Assembly (NCBI GenBank): GCA_036303105.1
Contig: JAXJBF010000117.1
Location: 1-64,000, forward strand
Length of the DNA stretch: 64,000 nt
Direction of reading: 5' to 3'
From: UMGS1590 sp036303105
GTDB taxonomy: Bacteria; Bacillota; Peptococcia; Peptococcales; Peptococcaceae
Of this stretch, positions 43,639 through 52,649 are shown piece after piece (the stretch's first letter is position 1; every line of letters begins with the position of its first letter). Both the position numbers and the translations under genes were made by a program. The notes beneath the pieces are model-generated. The model worked only from the letters and a program-made list of their open reading frames with translations, did no database searches and had not been told where the DNA came from.

Positions 43639-44190
43639 ATGGCACTTTTTCATGGGAGCAGACTGCGCGAACTGCGCAATAGCAAGAAAATGAGCATTGC
43701 GGAGCTGGCGAAGCGCTCAGAAGTCAGCACTGGCCTGATCAGTCAGATCGAACGTGAGATGGTGATTCCATCGGTCGTCAGTATTTGGCGATTGGCGCAG
43801 GCACTCGATACCAACATCAATTACTTTTTTGATGAAGATGAAACCGACGATAAAGTTATTATTCGCAAAAACGATCATCGTGTGGTGATTCTCTATGGCA
43901 ACAGCAGCTATTACAAACTGCTCAGTTCCAGTTCGCCAGAACGGCTGCTTGATATGACTGAGATCACTTTGAAAAGCGGTTGTGCCTATGAACAAACACC
44001 ATTGAAACACGACGGTGAGGAATGCGGCTATGTTCTGAAAGGACAGCTCACTGTATTCCTAAATGGCAAAGAATACGTCTTGGAAGAAGGCGACAGCATT
44101 TATTTCAACAGCACACTGCCCCATAAATACATTAACAATGGCGATGAGGATTGTGTATCCATTTGGGCAATGACGCCAGCATTTTTCTAA
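43639..44190 (+). CDS. XRE-cupin transcriptional regulator
   Basis: 183 residues: helix-turn-helix MSIAELAKRSEVSTGLISQI, then a C-terminal cupin (HDGEECGYVLKGQLTVFLNG, LEEGDSIYFNSTLPHKYIN). This architecture (PuuR/SutR-like) usually binds a small metabolite. It is convergent with the dipeptidase/DUF819 operon, which may be its target, but this is a guess. The start at 43639 follows GGGGGAT; an ATG at 43615 lacks a site. Confidence 0.88.
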   Translation: MALFHGSRLRELRNSKKMSIAELAKRSEVSTGLISQIEREMVIPSVVSIWRLAQALDTNINYFFDEDETDDKVIIRKNDHRVVILYGNSSYYKLLSSSSPERLLDMTEITLKSGCAYEQTPLKHDGEECGYVLKGQLTVFLNGKEYVLEEGDSIYFNSTLPHKYINNGDEDCVSIWAMTPAFF

Positions 44191-44194
44191 TAAT

Positions 44195-44238
44195 AAAAAA
44201 GCGTTTTCCGCGATCAAATCGCGAAAAACGCTTTTTTT
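44195..44238. terminator. Bidirectional terminator between the XRE-cupin and dipeptidase genes
   Basis: AAAAAAGCGTTTT plus CGCGAT pairs with ATCGCG plus AAAACGCTTTTTT across 44195-44238. Confidence 0.92.
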
Positions 44239-45208
44239 ATTGGAGCACCTGCCGAATCACACGATGCCAGTTTTTGTAGGCAATTTTTTCGACCTCTTCT
44301 TCACTGAAACCAGCTTGGCGCATCTTATCCATAAGCGATGGCACTTGCATGCAATTTTCCAATCCTTCGGTGACAGCATTGACTTCACTGCTAAAGCTGC
44401 CGGCCGTTTCGTAGGAAATAAAATCTGTAAAGTCAAAGCCACAGGCAATATGATCGACGCCTATGAGATCTGCCATATACAGCGCATGCTGAATCAACTG
44501 GTCACTGGTTTGCAGCGCACGGTCGCGGCTAATGAATTCATTGAAGGCATTGAGTCCCACAAAACCGCCGCTTTCGGCGATGGCCTTTAACTGATCGTCA
44601 CGAAGATTGCGTGGTACATCAGCCAATGCACGCACGTCAGAATGAGATGCAATGATTGGGCAGCTTACTGTGTCGACCACACCCCAAAACGATTTTTCAT
44701 TGAGGTGCGAGACATCAACAATCATGTGTTTGGCTTCCATGTGGCGCAGCATGTTCTTACCAGCCTCGGTCAGGCCACGCGCTGGATTGCCGCCAGCTCC
44801 AGTGGCAAGGCAATTTTCTTCGTTCCAGGTTAACATTGCATGGCGCAGCCCAAAGTCATACAGTGCATCAAGCTTATCGGTGTCTTCACCAATGGCACTC
44901 AAGCCTTCCGCCCCTAAAAGGATGTAATAATCACCAGCTTGTTTTGCCGCTTCAATATCCGCTATGTTTCGCACCATAACAGCACCCTGGCATTCGTCCA
45001 TTTCCTCTTTCACAGCGACCAAGAGCTGCTCCAGGCGCTTTGCATAATTGCTGGTGTAGGGTGGATCAACCCACAACACCGCACAGCTGCCTTCGATGCC
45101 ACTTTTTTTCAATCGTTCCAGATGATGGTGTTCGAGAACGTGCGTCTCTCCCTCCAGCCTTTTCACCAATACATCTGTAAAAATATCCGTATGTCCATCA
45201 AATACCAC
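44237..45208 (-). CDS. Membrane dipeptidase (peptidase family M19)
   Basis: 323 residues of renal-dipeptidase type: zinc ligands in DGHTDIF, glutamate in LLGAEGLSAIG, VDVSHLNEKSF, IIASHSDVRAL and CGFDFTDF. No signal peptide, so it is cytoplasmic here. It cleaves dipeptides, some with D-residues. The start is a GTG (45208) with a weak GAAAGAAG site. The DUF819 carrier gene 52 bp upstream likely shares its mRNA, hinting at uptake and cleavage of a peptide-like compound. Confidence 0.9.
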   Translation of the reverse strand: MVFDGHTDIFTDVLVKRLEGETHVLEHHHLERLKKSGIEGSCAVLWVDPPYTSNYAKRLEQLLVAVKEEMDECQGAVMVRNIADIEAAKQAGDYYILLGAEGLSAIGEDTDKLDALYDFGLRHAMLTWNEENCLATGAGGNPARGLTEAGKNMLRHMEAKHMIVDVSHLNEKSFWGVVDTVSCPIIASHSDVRALADVPRNLRDDQLKAIAESGGFVGLNAFNEFISRDRALQTSDQLIQHALYMADLIGVDHIACGFDFTDFISYETAGSFSSEVNAVTEGLENCMQVPSLMDKMRQAGFSEEEVEKIAYKNWHRVIRQVLQ

Positions 45209-45260
45209 AAAATCATCTTCTTTCTTACTATATTATCATCGCTTTAGGTCTTTCCAGGCA

Positions 45261-46475
45261 TTAGACCCCCAATATCTGCCCGACAAAGGTACCCGCATAG
45301 GTCCCGATAATGTAGCCGAAAGTACCAACCAGCATGATCGGCCCAACAATGTTAATCCAACCCTTAGAAATGGCCATGGCTGCCGCTGTGGTCGGCCCGC
45401 CAATGTTTGCATTGGAGGCAACGATGATTTCCTCGAGATTGAATTTGAACAGTTTCCCAAAAACAAAGCAAACAAGCATGTTGATGGCAATGATGATTGC
45501 GCAGAGAACAAAAAGCAGCGGTGCTTCACGCAGAATCTGAGGAATGGACGCTGGCACCCCGATGACAAAGAAGAAGAGGTAAATCAAGTATGTGCCAATT
45601 TCCTGTGTGCCAGAGGTATCTTCAAGCTGTTTGGAAAAGGCAGTTGCAACGATCATCGCAATGGTCGTCATAATCAAATACTCATTGCCGAAAAGACCAT
45701 TCAACATGCTGAACAATACATTGGATGTTGGAATGGTTGCGGCCAGAAATCCTGCGATGATTTTGGAGATCCAAACAATGATGGCGCTAATGGCCACATC
45801 AACAGCAATGTCGCGCAGAGAAATCGGTTTGCGATCCCAAAATGCTGCCGCACGCGTCTTGGCTTCATCACTGATACCTACATTTTCGACCATATCCATA
45901 TGAGGATGTTTGTAGTGATCGCGGAAAAATTTGATACCAGGAATTGCAATTAATACGAAGAAATAAATGGCCATCATGCAGTTGTCTGCAACTGTTGCCG
46001 CCGCGATCATTTCACCAGGCACATCAAACGCTTGTGACAACGCTGCAAAGTTCACACCACCGCCGATGTAAGTACCTGTCATGGTTCCAGCCAATTCTGC
46101 CAGATATGGAATGTGGCCCTGCAAGATATAAAAACCAACGACGGCACCAAACGCTGTTCCGCAAGCACCGATCAAGAACATGATCAATAATTTCCCTGAA
46201 TCACGCCAAATCTTGCGCATGTCACACTGCAGCAACAGCAGCGGAATGGCCAGAGGCACCACATAGCCCCAAACAATGTCATCAAACCATGGCGCATGTG
46301 TTGGAATAATGTTAAAGTTTGTCAGCACCAAGGCGCCAATCAAGGCAATAATTGCACCAGAGATTTTCGACGCCCATGTAAAACGCTGTTCTGCCCAGAT
46401 TGACACCGCAACCCAGCCACAGGTAATTGCCATGAGTGCCCACGTATTGTCTGCACTGATTAAGGTTGTTCCCAT
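45261..46475 (-). CDS. DUF819-family membrane carrier
   Basis: 404 residues, about eleven hydrophobic helices, with family-typical stretches GTMTGTYIGGGVNFAALSQA and ASNANIGGPTTAAAMAIS in the two halves. DUF819 (YjcL-like) proteins resemble secondary carriers and have no proven substrate that I can name. The start at 46475 follows GGGAGGAA. The downstream dipeptidase suggests a peptide or amino-acid derivative as substrate; this is inference. Confidence 0.88.
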   Translation of the reverse strand: MGTTLISADNTWALMAITCGWVAVSIWAEQRFTWASKISGAIIALIGALVLTNFNIIPTHAPWFDDIVWGYVVPLAIPLLLLQCDMRKIWRDSGKLLIMFLIGACGTAFGAVVGFYILQGHIPYLAELAGTMTGTYIGGGVNFAALSQAFDVPGEMIAAATVADNCMMAIYFFVLIAIPGIKFFRDHYKHPHMDMVENVGISDEAKTRAAAFWDRKPISLRDIAVDVAISAIIVWISKIIAGFLAATIPTSNVLFSMLNGLFGNEYLIMTTIAMIVATAFSKQLEDTSGTQEIGTYLIYLFFFVIGVPASIPQILREAPLLFVLCAIIIAINMLVCFVFGKLFKFNLEEIIVASNANIGGPTTAAAMAISKGWINIVGPIMLVGTFGYIIGTYAGTFVGQILGV

Positions 46476-46859
46476 AGTAATTCCTCCCGTTTTCTCCATG
46501 CTTTTTATAAAACATCGATTAAACCTTCAGTTTTCTTTTCTCTTTGCATTTGCTAAAATTTCTGAAAAAGTGTTGTGCACATTCCGGACGCTTTTTCAAA
46601 AATTCAAGATCATGAAGCAATCATTCATTATCCTGAATTGTTGTCAATATATTAAACCTTATTGTTCCCAGTGTCAATAATTTTATTGAAATTATTTCAA
46701 TATTTTGAAGGCGCGAAATTTTTTCACTGCTATAATGTAAACTTTTCCTAACATTTATCTGGTTTTCAAAATTATTTAATATCATATTGCCTTCAAATAC
46801 ACTTTCATATAAAATAGAGCAAGAACCTCAGTAGAGGTCAATGAAATGGAGGGTTTCCC
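46476..46859. promoter_or_regulatory. AT-rich 384-bp divergent intergenic region
   Basis: It lies between the divergent DUF819 and DegV genes and is much more AT-rich than the neighbours. An extended -10 (TGCTATAAT, 46728-46736) points toward DegV, 124 bp before its start. No open frame with a ribosome-binding site was seen. It probably holds both promoters and operator sites. Confidence 0.5.
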
Positions 46860-47741
46860 TTGAATAATTTTGTGATCAGCTGCTGTACCCCGGTCGACTA
46901 TTCCCGTGAGGCCATGAAGGCACTCAATATCGAAACGGTTTATTATCATGTTATCTTGGACGGAAAAGATTATCTCGATGATTTCGGTGAAAGCATCAGC
47001 CCAGAACAATTGCATCAATATATGGTCGACGGCCATGATGTGAAAACTTCACAGGTCAGCGTTGGAGAATATAAAGCGTTTTTCCGCCCATTTCTTGAAG
47101 CTGGTAAGGATATCCTTCATATCTCTGTTTCCAGCGGCATTTCTGGCACGTTCAATTCTGCCACTTTGGCAGCGCGTCATCTGCTGGAAGAATTTCCTGA
47201 ACGCAAACTCATTGTCGTTGATTCTCTCAGCGGCTCTGTTGGTTATGGCATGATCGTCGAAGAGGCGGCACATTTACGTGATGCTGGAAAAAACATCGAA
47301 GAGATTCGTGATTGGATTGAAGAACATCGCCAGAGCATGCAGCATTATTTCTTTTCGACCGACCTCAGCTATTTTATCAAAGGCGGCCGTATCCCACGTT
47401 ACGCCGGCATTCTTGCCCAAAAAATGAAAATTTGCCCCGTTATGGTTGCCAATAACAAAGGGGAGATTGTCATGAGCGACAAGATCCGCACGCGCAAAAA
47501 GGCCATTCAACGCATTGTTGAACGCATTGGCGAGGTGGCCATTGATGGCTATAACTACAGCGGCAAGCTCATGATCGCTCACTCTGATCTGGCTTCCGCA
47601 AAAGAAACAGCGGCGCTGATCCGCGAAAAATTTCCAAAGCTTGTTGATCTTGTCATTCGCCCACTAGGCGCCACATTCAGCGGGCACAGCGGTCCGGGCT
47701 GTGTGTGCATCTGCTTCTGGGGCAAGGCACGTGTTCAATAA
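46860..47741 (+). CDS. DegV-family fatty-acid-binding protein
   Basis: 293 residues: N-terminal YSREAMKALNIETVYYHV, fatty-acid pocket motifs VSVGEYKAFF and HISVSSGISGTFNSA, then LSYFIKGGRIPRYAGILAQ. DegV (FakB-like) proteins hold a fatty acid for phosphorylation by FakA in Bacillota. The N terminus here (FVISCCTPVDYS) is a variant of the usual DSTADL, so its ligand role is less sure. The start is TTG at 46860 with GGAGGG upstream. A terminator follows. Confidence 0.9.
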   Translation: MNNFVISCCTPVDYSREAMKALNIETVYYHVILDGKDYLDDFGESISPEQLHQYMVDGHDVKTSQVSVGEYKAFFRPFLEAGKDILHISVSSGISGTFNSATLAARHLLEEFPERKLIVVDSLSGSVGYGMIVEEAAHLRDAGKNIEEIRDWIEEHRQSMQHYFFSTDLSYFIKGGRIPRYAGILAQKMKICPVMVANNKGEIVMSDKIRTRKKAIQRIVERIGEVAIDGYNYSGKLMIAHSDLASAKETAALIREKFPKLVDLVIRPLGATFSGHSGPGCVCICFWGKARVQ

Positions 47742-47759
47742 TTTTAGCAGCCATGTTAT

Positions 47760-47791
47760 AGCAGATGTCAGCTGACATCTGCTGTTTTTTT
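47760..47791 (+). terminator. Terminator after degV-like gene
   Basis: AGCAGATGTCA (47760-47770) pairs with 47773-47783 and is followed by seven Ts. Confidence 0.92.
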
Positions 47792-47795
47792 ACGG

Positions 47796-47830
47796 AAAAA
47801 GGGGCTTGAAGCATTGCTTCAAGCCCCTTT
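47796..47830 (-). terminator. Terminator after DUF1002 gene
   Basis: A 15-bp stem (47798-47812 with 47816-47830), 3-base loop, T-run on the minus strand. Confidence 0.92.
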
Positions 47831-47846
47831 GCTTGTGCATTCTGTG

Positions 47847-48986
47847 TTATGCCGCAACATCGGTATTCTCGGTGTTGCTGGCTGTATCAGTAGATGCCGC
47901 ACTGTCATCAGTGGTTTGCTGCTGTGTGCTGGTATCCTGTTGTTCTGCTGCAGCATCCTGTGCAGCCGTTCCCTGGTCAGCAGCGGCAGATGTTGTGCCG
48001 CTGTTCATGCTGTCATCGGTGGTCTGAACAGACTCGCTAGACTGGGTTGTGCTATTGTCACTGGTGCCATCGACAACACCAGTGGTTGAATTCTGATCGC
48101 TGGTTGTGTCGCTGGAATCACCGCCAAAAACGCTGCGGAGCCAGTCAAAGAAGCTATTGATAATATCCTGCAATTTAGCCAAGAAGCTCTGGCCTTCATC
48201 ACTGTGCAAATAATCGCTGGCTTGGCTAATGATGCTGGATACATTGTTGGCCAGGGCATCCCAGTCGATGTCAAGTTGTGAAAGCTGGTTGATCATGTCA
48301 AGAAGCTGTTGATATTGTTCATCTGTTAACGTAATTCCCAGCTGCTGCAGCACCTGATCGACGATGCTCTGAACTTCTTCCGGACTGTTTGGTTTCTGTT
48401 CAGCAATTTCCTGTTTGATGGTGTTGATCAGATCGTTGGCCTGTTCATCACCAATTTCCTGCCCCAGTTCAGCATTGGTGACAAGCTCCTGCGTTGCAGC
48501 CTGCTTAACATCTTCGCTGATCTGTTCACCGGTAGATACTTCGTAGGCTTTCATGATCCCCGTCAAGGCACCAGTACCGCTGACTTCGATTGGTGCTGTG
48601 ATCTGCACATCGGCATCGTTGATGCCAGCTGTGAGAATGGCGCTCTTGTAAGCATCCGGTGTCACATAGTTGATATTATGCGTGGTGACGTTAACACCAC
48701 TGCCCTTCTTGGTATAGGTGATCATTGCACAGGAATTGGTACTGTTGCCAATCTGTGCATCAGGCACCTTGCCACTAAGGTATTGACGTTCTTCTGAAAT
48801 GTCCACATCAATGATCTGCGCATTTTCACCTGCGCCAAAATATTCCAGTACTTCCTGGCGCTGCTGCTGATTCAAATTTGTCCCGATGGTGACAATCTGA
48901 TCCCCAACGGCAGCATCGGCATAAGCAGCCATAGGCATGGCCAAAAGGCCCATCAGCACAAGGGCTGAGATAAATTTCTTTTTCAT
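47847..48986 (-). CDS. Secreted DUF1002 protein with Ser/Thr/Gln/Asp-rich tail
   Basis: 379 residues. Signal peptide MKKKFISALVLMGLLAMPMA with a likely AYADA cleavage site. A DUF1002 domain follows (VTIGTNLNQQQRQEVLEYFG, SCAMITYTKKGSGVNV, VTPDAYKSAILTAGI). A helical region and a 90-residue low-complexity tail (TTSDQNSTTG, AAEQQDTSTQQQ) complete it. No cell-wall anchor is visible, so it is secreted or held non-covalently. Function is unknown for the family. The start at 48986 follows GGAGGAT. Confidence 0.87.
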   Translation of the reverse strand: MKKKFISALVLMGLLAMPMAAYADAAVGDQIVTIGTNLNQQQRQEVLEYFGAGENAQIIDVDISEERQYLSGKVPDAQIGNSTNSCAMITYTKKGSGVNVTTHNINYVTPDAYKSAILTAGINDADVQITAPIEVSGTGALTGIMKAYEVSTGEQISEDVKQAATQELVTNAELGQEIGDEQANDLINTIKQEIAEQKPNSPEEVQSIVDQVLQQLGITLTDEQYQQLLDMINQLSQLDIDWDALANNVSSIISQASDYLHSDEGQSFLAKLQDIINSFFDWLRSVFGGDSSDTTSDQNSTTGVVDGTSDNSTTQSSESVQTTDDSMNSGTTSAAADQGTAAQDAAAEQQDTSTQQQTTDDSAASTDTASNTENTDVAA

Positions 48987-49077
48987 TGTTATCCTCCATG
49001 TCAATGTAAATCGCTTCTTGACATCGCTACTATATCACACCAAGGTCGCAGAAACATAGCGAATTGGTAACAAAATC

Positions 49078-49629
49078 TTATACTTTTTCTTTAATTCTCT
49101 GTGGAATCCGCTGAATAATCAGCGTCACAAGTGCAAGAATCACAAATTTATCAGCAAAATCCGTAAGCACCTGTACCACAAACACGCTGATGAACAGCGG
49201 CAAGTGAACCACACCGTACAACACTTGAACAATATACGCTGAACTGGCCGAGGTAATTCCTCCAAAAACAAAGGCACTCACAATCGCGCTAACCACCGAT
49301 GCTGGCAAGCCAACAACGAGCGCCTTCACCACCAATGGCAGCCGAGCCATGTTTGGCTGCCGCAGCAAACTGGCAAACAAAGCCACTGTGATTCCATTAG
49401 GAATGAACGGAATGGCAAAGGGATCATAGCTTGCATTCAACAAACTCGACAGCAACGCACACGGAACAGCATAAAACGGACCACAGAATACCCCTACAAA
49501 TATTGTTCCAAAAGTGTCGCCGTAAATAGGCAGCCGTGTAACCATGACAAGAAAACTGCCAAGGATATTCAAGCAAACGCCCAGCGCCGCAAAGGACAAA
49601 CGTACCGTTTTTTTCCGTTCCGTCGTCAT
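49078..49629 (-). CDS. ECF transporter S-component-like membrane protein
   Basis: 183 residues with about five or six hydrophobic segments. The pattern FGTIFVGVFCGPFYAVPCAL, then DPFAIPFIPNGITVALFAS, resembles substrate-specific S components of energy-coupling-factor vitamin importers. No A, A' or T component gene is nearby, so it would use a shared ECF module encoded elsewhere. Substrate cannot be named. The ATG at 49629 follows GAAGGTGG; a GTG at 49638 overlaps that site. Confidence 0.7.
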   Translation of the reverse strand: MTTERKKTVRLSFAALGVCLNILGSFLVMVTRLPIYGDTFGTIFVGVFCGPFYAVPCALLSSLLNASYDPFAIPFIPNGITVALFASLLRQPNMARLPLVVKALVVGLPASVVSAIVSAFVFGGITSASSAYIVQVLYGVVHLPLFISVFVVQVLTDFADKFVILALVTLIIQRIPQRIKEKV

Positions 49630-49731
49630 GGCGTCCACCTTCTTTCAACAGCCAATACGCTGTTCTGGCAATTGCCAGCAACTGCATCGTTTGGCAGAAG
49701 CATACCCCTTCCTCCTTTTGAACCGTTGTCA

Positions 49732-50940
49732 TTACATGCGCAGTCCCTCATCCACGCCAGACTGAATCAGCTGGTCATCGGCCGAAATGTTGTTACGTGC
49801 CAAGCGTGCATAAACGATCTCTGTAAACAAATAATACAGGGCCGCGAACAAAGGTACCGACAACAGCATCCCAACGAGGCCGTAGAGACTGCCGCCCACA
49901 GTAATTGCAAACAAGGTCCACATCGCTGGCAGTCCAACCGAACCGCCCACAACTTTCGGATAAATGATGTGCCCTTCCAACTGCTGCAAAACAATCAAAA
50001 AAATCAAAAACGTCAACGCTTTGATCGGGCTGACAGTGAGAATCAGCAAAGCACCCACAGCACCGCCAATAAACGCACCAAAGATTGGAATCAACGCACA
50101 AAAACCTGTAAGCACGCCGATCATTGGTGCATACGGCAACCGCAGAATAAGCATGCCAATGGTGCATAATGTTCCTAAAATGACTGCCTCTGTCAGCTGC
50201 CCAATAATAAAATGATAAAACTTGGCAAAACTAACCTGCGCAGCATGCACCAAATATACAGCCACGCGTTTAGACAAAAATGCAAAGCAAATTTTACGCG
50301 CCTGTACCGCCAACGTTTCCTTATTGAACAGAATATAGATGCTGAAAATAAATGCCACAACCACTTCCACCAAACTGGAAGCCAGCGAAGCCACAAAAGA
50401 CACTGTAGACATTACAGCGGATCCCAACACCGACGTCAATTCGGCAATTCTATCGTTCAACTGACTGTTGAGATAGTTTTCCAACGTGCTTGGTGAAAGA
50501 TTCTGCAGCTGCTCACTGAAATGCGCAACCGCTGGGCTGTATTTTTCAAACATTGACAGGAAATTCGTCAAATAATCGAAATAGCTTGGTACCGCTGACA
50601 CAAACAACGACAGCGATGAAATCAGCTGTGGGACAACCACGCTGATCACCAATCCTATGATTAACCAAACAAGAATGATCGCCAAAAGCACTGAAATGCC
50701 GCGCTCCATCTTCTTGAAACGCGGATTCTGAATGCGATTAAACACCCGCCGCTCAAAGAAGCGCAAAGGCACATTCAATACAAACGCAATAACAACCCCG
50801 ATCAAAAACGGCCGCACCAGCTTCACCAGCCAGCCGACAAAATTGCCCACCATGTCCATATTGAACACACCGTAGACGATCAGTGCCACCACGAAAATCA
50901 GCACCAATATGCGAAACACTGAAAAATTTTTTAAGTCCAT
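49732..50940 (-). CDS. AI-2E family transporter (PF01594-like)
   Basis: 402 residues with the usual plan: N-terminal helices (FRILVLIFVVALIVYGVFNM, FLIGVVIAFVLNVPLRFF), a long amphipathic extracellular-type helix region (about 110-180), then helices including GVLTGFCALIPIFGAFIGG and the family signature GHIIYPKVVGGSVGLPAM. Members export small molecules such as autoinducer-2 or exchange Na+/Li+ for H+; the substrate is unresolved. Monocistronic, with a recognisable promoter at 50985-51013. Confidence 0.9.
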   Translation of the reverse strand: MDLKNFSVFRILVLIFVVALIVYGVFNMDMVGNFVGWLVKLVRPFLIGVVIAFVLNVPLRFFERRVFNRIQNPRFKKMERGISVLLAIILVWLIIGLVISVVVPQLISSLSLFVSAVPSYFDYLTNFLSMFEKYSPAVAHFSEQLQNLSPSTLENYLNSQLNDRIAELTSVLGSAVMSTVSFVASLASSLVEVVVAFIFSIYILFNKETLAVQARKICFAFLSKRVAVYLVHAAQVSFAKFYHFIIGQLTEAVILGTLCTIGMLILRLPYAPMIGVLTGFCALIPIFGAFIGGAVGALLILTVSPIKALTFLIFLIVLQQLEGHIIYPKVVGGSVGLPAMWTLFAITVGGSLYGLVGMLLSVPLFAALYYLFTEIVYARLARNNISADDQLIQSGVDEGLRM

Positions 50941-50984
50941 TTTGTCTCCTTTTCAAAGAAAAACATCGGGCACCATACCCTCAT

Positions 50985-51013
50985 ATTATAACGAATTGTC
51001 ATTTCATTTGAAA
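50985..51013 (-). promoter_or_regulatory. Promoter of the AI-2E-type transporter
   Basis: On the minus strand, TTTCAA (51013-51008), a 17-bp spacer and TATAAT (50990-50985). Confidence 0.65.
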
Positions 51014-51182
51014 CCAATTTATCACATTCCCATCAAATCTTAAGAAAGCCACCATTTTTTCGTGGTAACAACTGGCAGGCCATTTCCCAAAACCATCATT
51101 TTTGGTATAGTTTTATTATACACAGATAGCAACCATTCACCAATGGATAGACAAAAATTTCTTGAAACGGAGTGATTTTCTT

Positions 51183-52580
51183 ATGACATTAACCAAAGAC
51201 TACTGGCAGCAGCAGGCAACATCCTGCCAAAAAGCACTGCTCGACGATTTGGCACCACTTATTGCCATCGAAAGCGTGCGCGATGATGCAGCTGCCAGCG
51301 ATGACGCACCTTTTGGCCCGGGGCCGGCTGCCGCCCTGGACTACATGCTCAACCTCGCCGCCCGTGACGGTTTTGAAACAGAAAACATCGAACATGCTGC
51401 AGGTGTCATCCGTTTTGGGAAAGGCGAAAAAATTCTTGGCCTTCTCGCCCATCTCGACGTCGTCCCAGCAACCGACAAGTGGGACACACCACCATTTGAA
51501 GCAACCATCCGCGACGGGCGCCTCTATGGTCGCGGCACCAGTGACGACAAAGGCCCTGCCATGGCCTGCTACTACGCCCTTAAACTTTTGCGTGACGCCG
51601 GCGTTGAACCATCCTGCCAAATCCACCTCATCCTCGGCACCGACGAAGAAAGCGGCTGGCAATGCATGGAGCGTTACTTTGCCAACCAGCCAATGCCCGA
51701 CATGGCCTTCTCGCCAGACGCTGATTTTCCGCTCATCAATGGCGAAAAAGGCATCCTCGAATTACCGGTCACCTTCCAAGGAACTGACAATGGCGTCGAC
51801 GGCGCACTCCTCCATTTTGAAGCTGGCATTCGTTCCAACATCGTGCCTGAACATGCCACCTGCACCCTGACCAGCGACCACTGCACCGATCTCGCAGCCG
51901 CCTGGGAAACCTATCTTAGCAATAACACCGCCAATGGCAGCACCGACATCAGTGGCGACCAGCTCACCCTTACCTGCCATGGGCGCTCCGCCCATGCCAT
52001 GGAACCACAGGTGGGGCTCAACGCCGCCACCACCCTCGCCGCCTTCCTCGCCGACTATGACTTCGGTGATGCCAATGCCTTCTTACGTTTTCTCGGTCAA
52101 GACCTGCACGAAGACTTCTACGGCGAACGCCTCGGCATCGCTCACCACGACACCGTCATGGGCGATGTCAGCGTCAACCCTGGCATCATTCGCTACGACA
52201 ATGGCAGCGGCTCCGTCCTCATCAACATTCGCTACCCACGCGGCACCAGTGCCAATGCCATTGTTACCCACATGCGTCAGCGTTATGGTGCCATCATCGG
52301 CGAACCAACAGGTATGAAAGACGTGCACTACATTCCAGCCGACGATCCTCTCGTCACCACCCTCCTCGACGTCTACACCGATCACACCGGCAAACCTGCC
52401 GAACCGCTCTCCATCGGCGGCCTCACCTACGCCCACATCATTCCCCACGCCGTTGCCTACGGCATGACCATGCCAGACAGTGACGTCGTCATCCACCAGC
52501 CAAACGAAAGCCTCATCCTCGCCGACCTCGAAGCAGCCACTGCCATCTTCGCCGACGCGATCTATCGTTTGGTGAAATAA
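51183..52580 (+). CDS. pepV: Dipeptidase PepV (M20 family)
   Basis: 465 residues. Metal ligands are seen in LLAHLDVVPA, GRGTSDDKGPA, TDEESGWQCM and the late VIHQPNE. The lid/dimer-like domain has LTLTCHGRSAHAMEPQVG. Length and order match PepV, a cytoplasmic zinc dipeptidase that also cleaves beta-alanyl dipeptides. The start at 51183 follows GGAGTGATT; a longer frame begins 21 bases upstream on that site. Strong terminator downstream. Confidence 0.92.
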   Translation: MTLTKDYWQQQATSCQKALLDDLAPLIAIESVRDDAAASDDAPFGPGPAAALDYMLNLAARDGFETENIEHAAGVIRFGKGEKILGLLAHLDVVPATDKWDTPPFEATIRDGRLYGRGTSDDKGPAMACYYALKLLRDAGVEPSCQIHLILGTDEESGWQCMERYFANQPMPDMAFSPDADFPLINGEKGILELPVTFQGTDNGVDGALLHFEAGIRSNIVPEHATCTLTSDHCTDLAAAWETYLSNNTANGSTDISGDQLTLTCHGRSAHAMEPQVGLNAATTLAAFLADYDFGDANAFLRFLGQDLHEDFYGERLGIAHHDTVMGDVSVNPGIIRYDNGSGSVLINIRYPRGTSANAIVTHMRQRYGAIIGEPTGMKDVHYIPADDPLVTTLLDVYTDHTGKPAEPLSIGGLTYAHIIPHAVAYGMTMPDSDVVIHQPNESLILADLEAATAIFADAIYRLVK

Positions 52581-52627
52581 AAAAACACGTTTCACTCATG
52601 AAAAGCACATGAGTGAAACGTGTTTTT
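52581..52627. terminator. Long bidirectional terminator
   Basis: A perfect 20-bp stem (52581-52600 with 52608-52627) with A- and T-rich ends serves PepV and the convergent anion transporter. It marks the left edge of the AT-rich block. Confidence 0.95.
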
Positions 52628-52649
52628 TCATTTTACATTGTAAAATATA

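Noticed and set aside
42423..44190. Two adjacent XRE genes as a toxin-antitoxin pair
   Set aside because: They are full-size regulators with helical and cupin sensing domains, separated by 130 bp, and neither resembles a toxin.
47847..48130. Ser/Thr/Gln-rich repeats at the DUF1002 C terminus as a DNA repeat array
   Set aside because: The DNA shows no exact repeating unit; it is low-complexity coding sequence.
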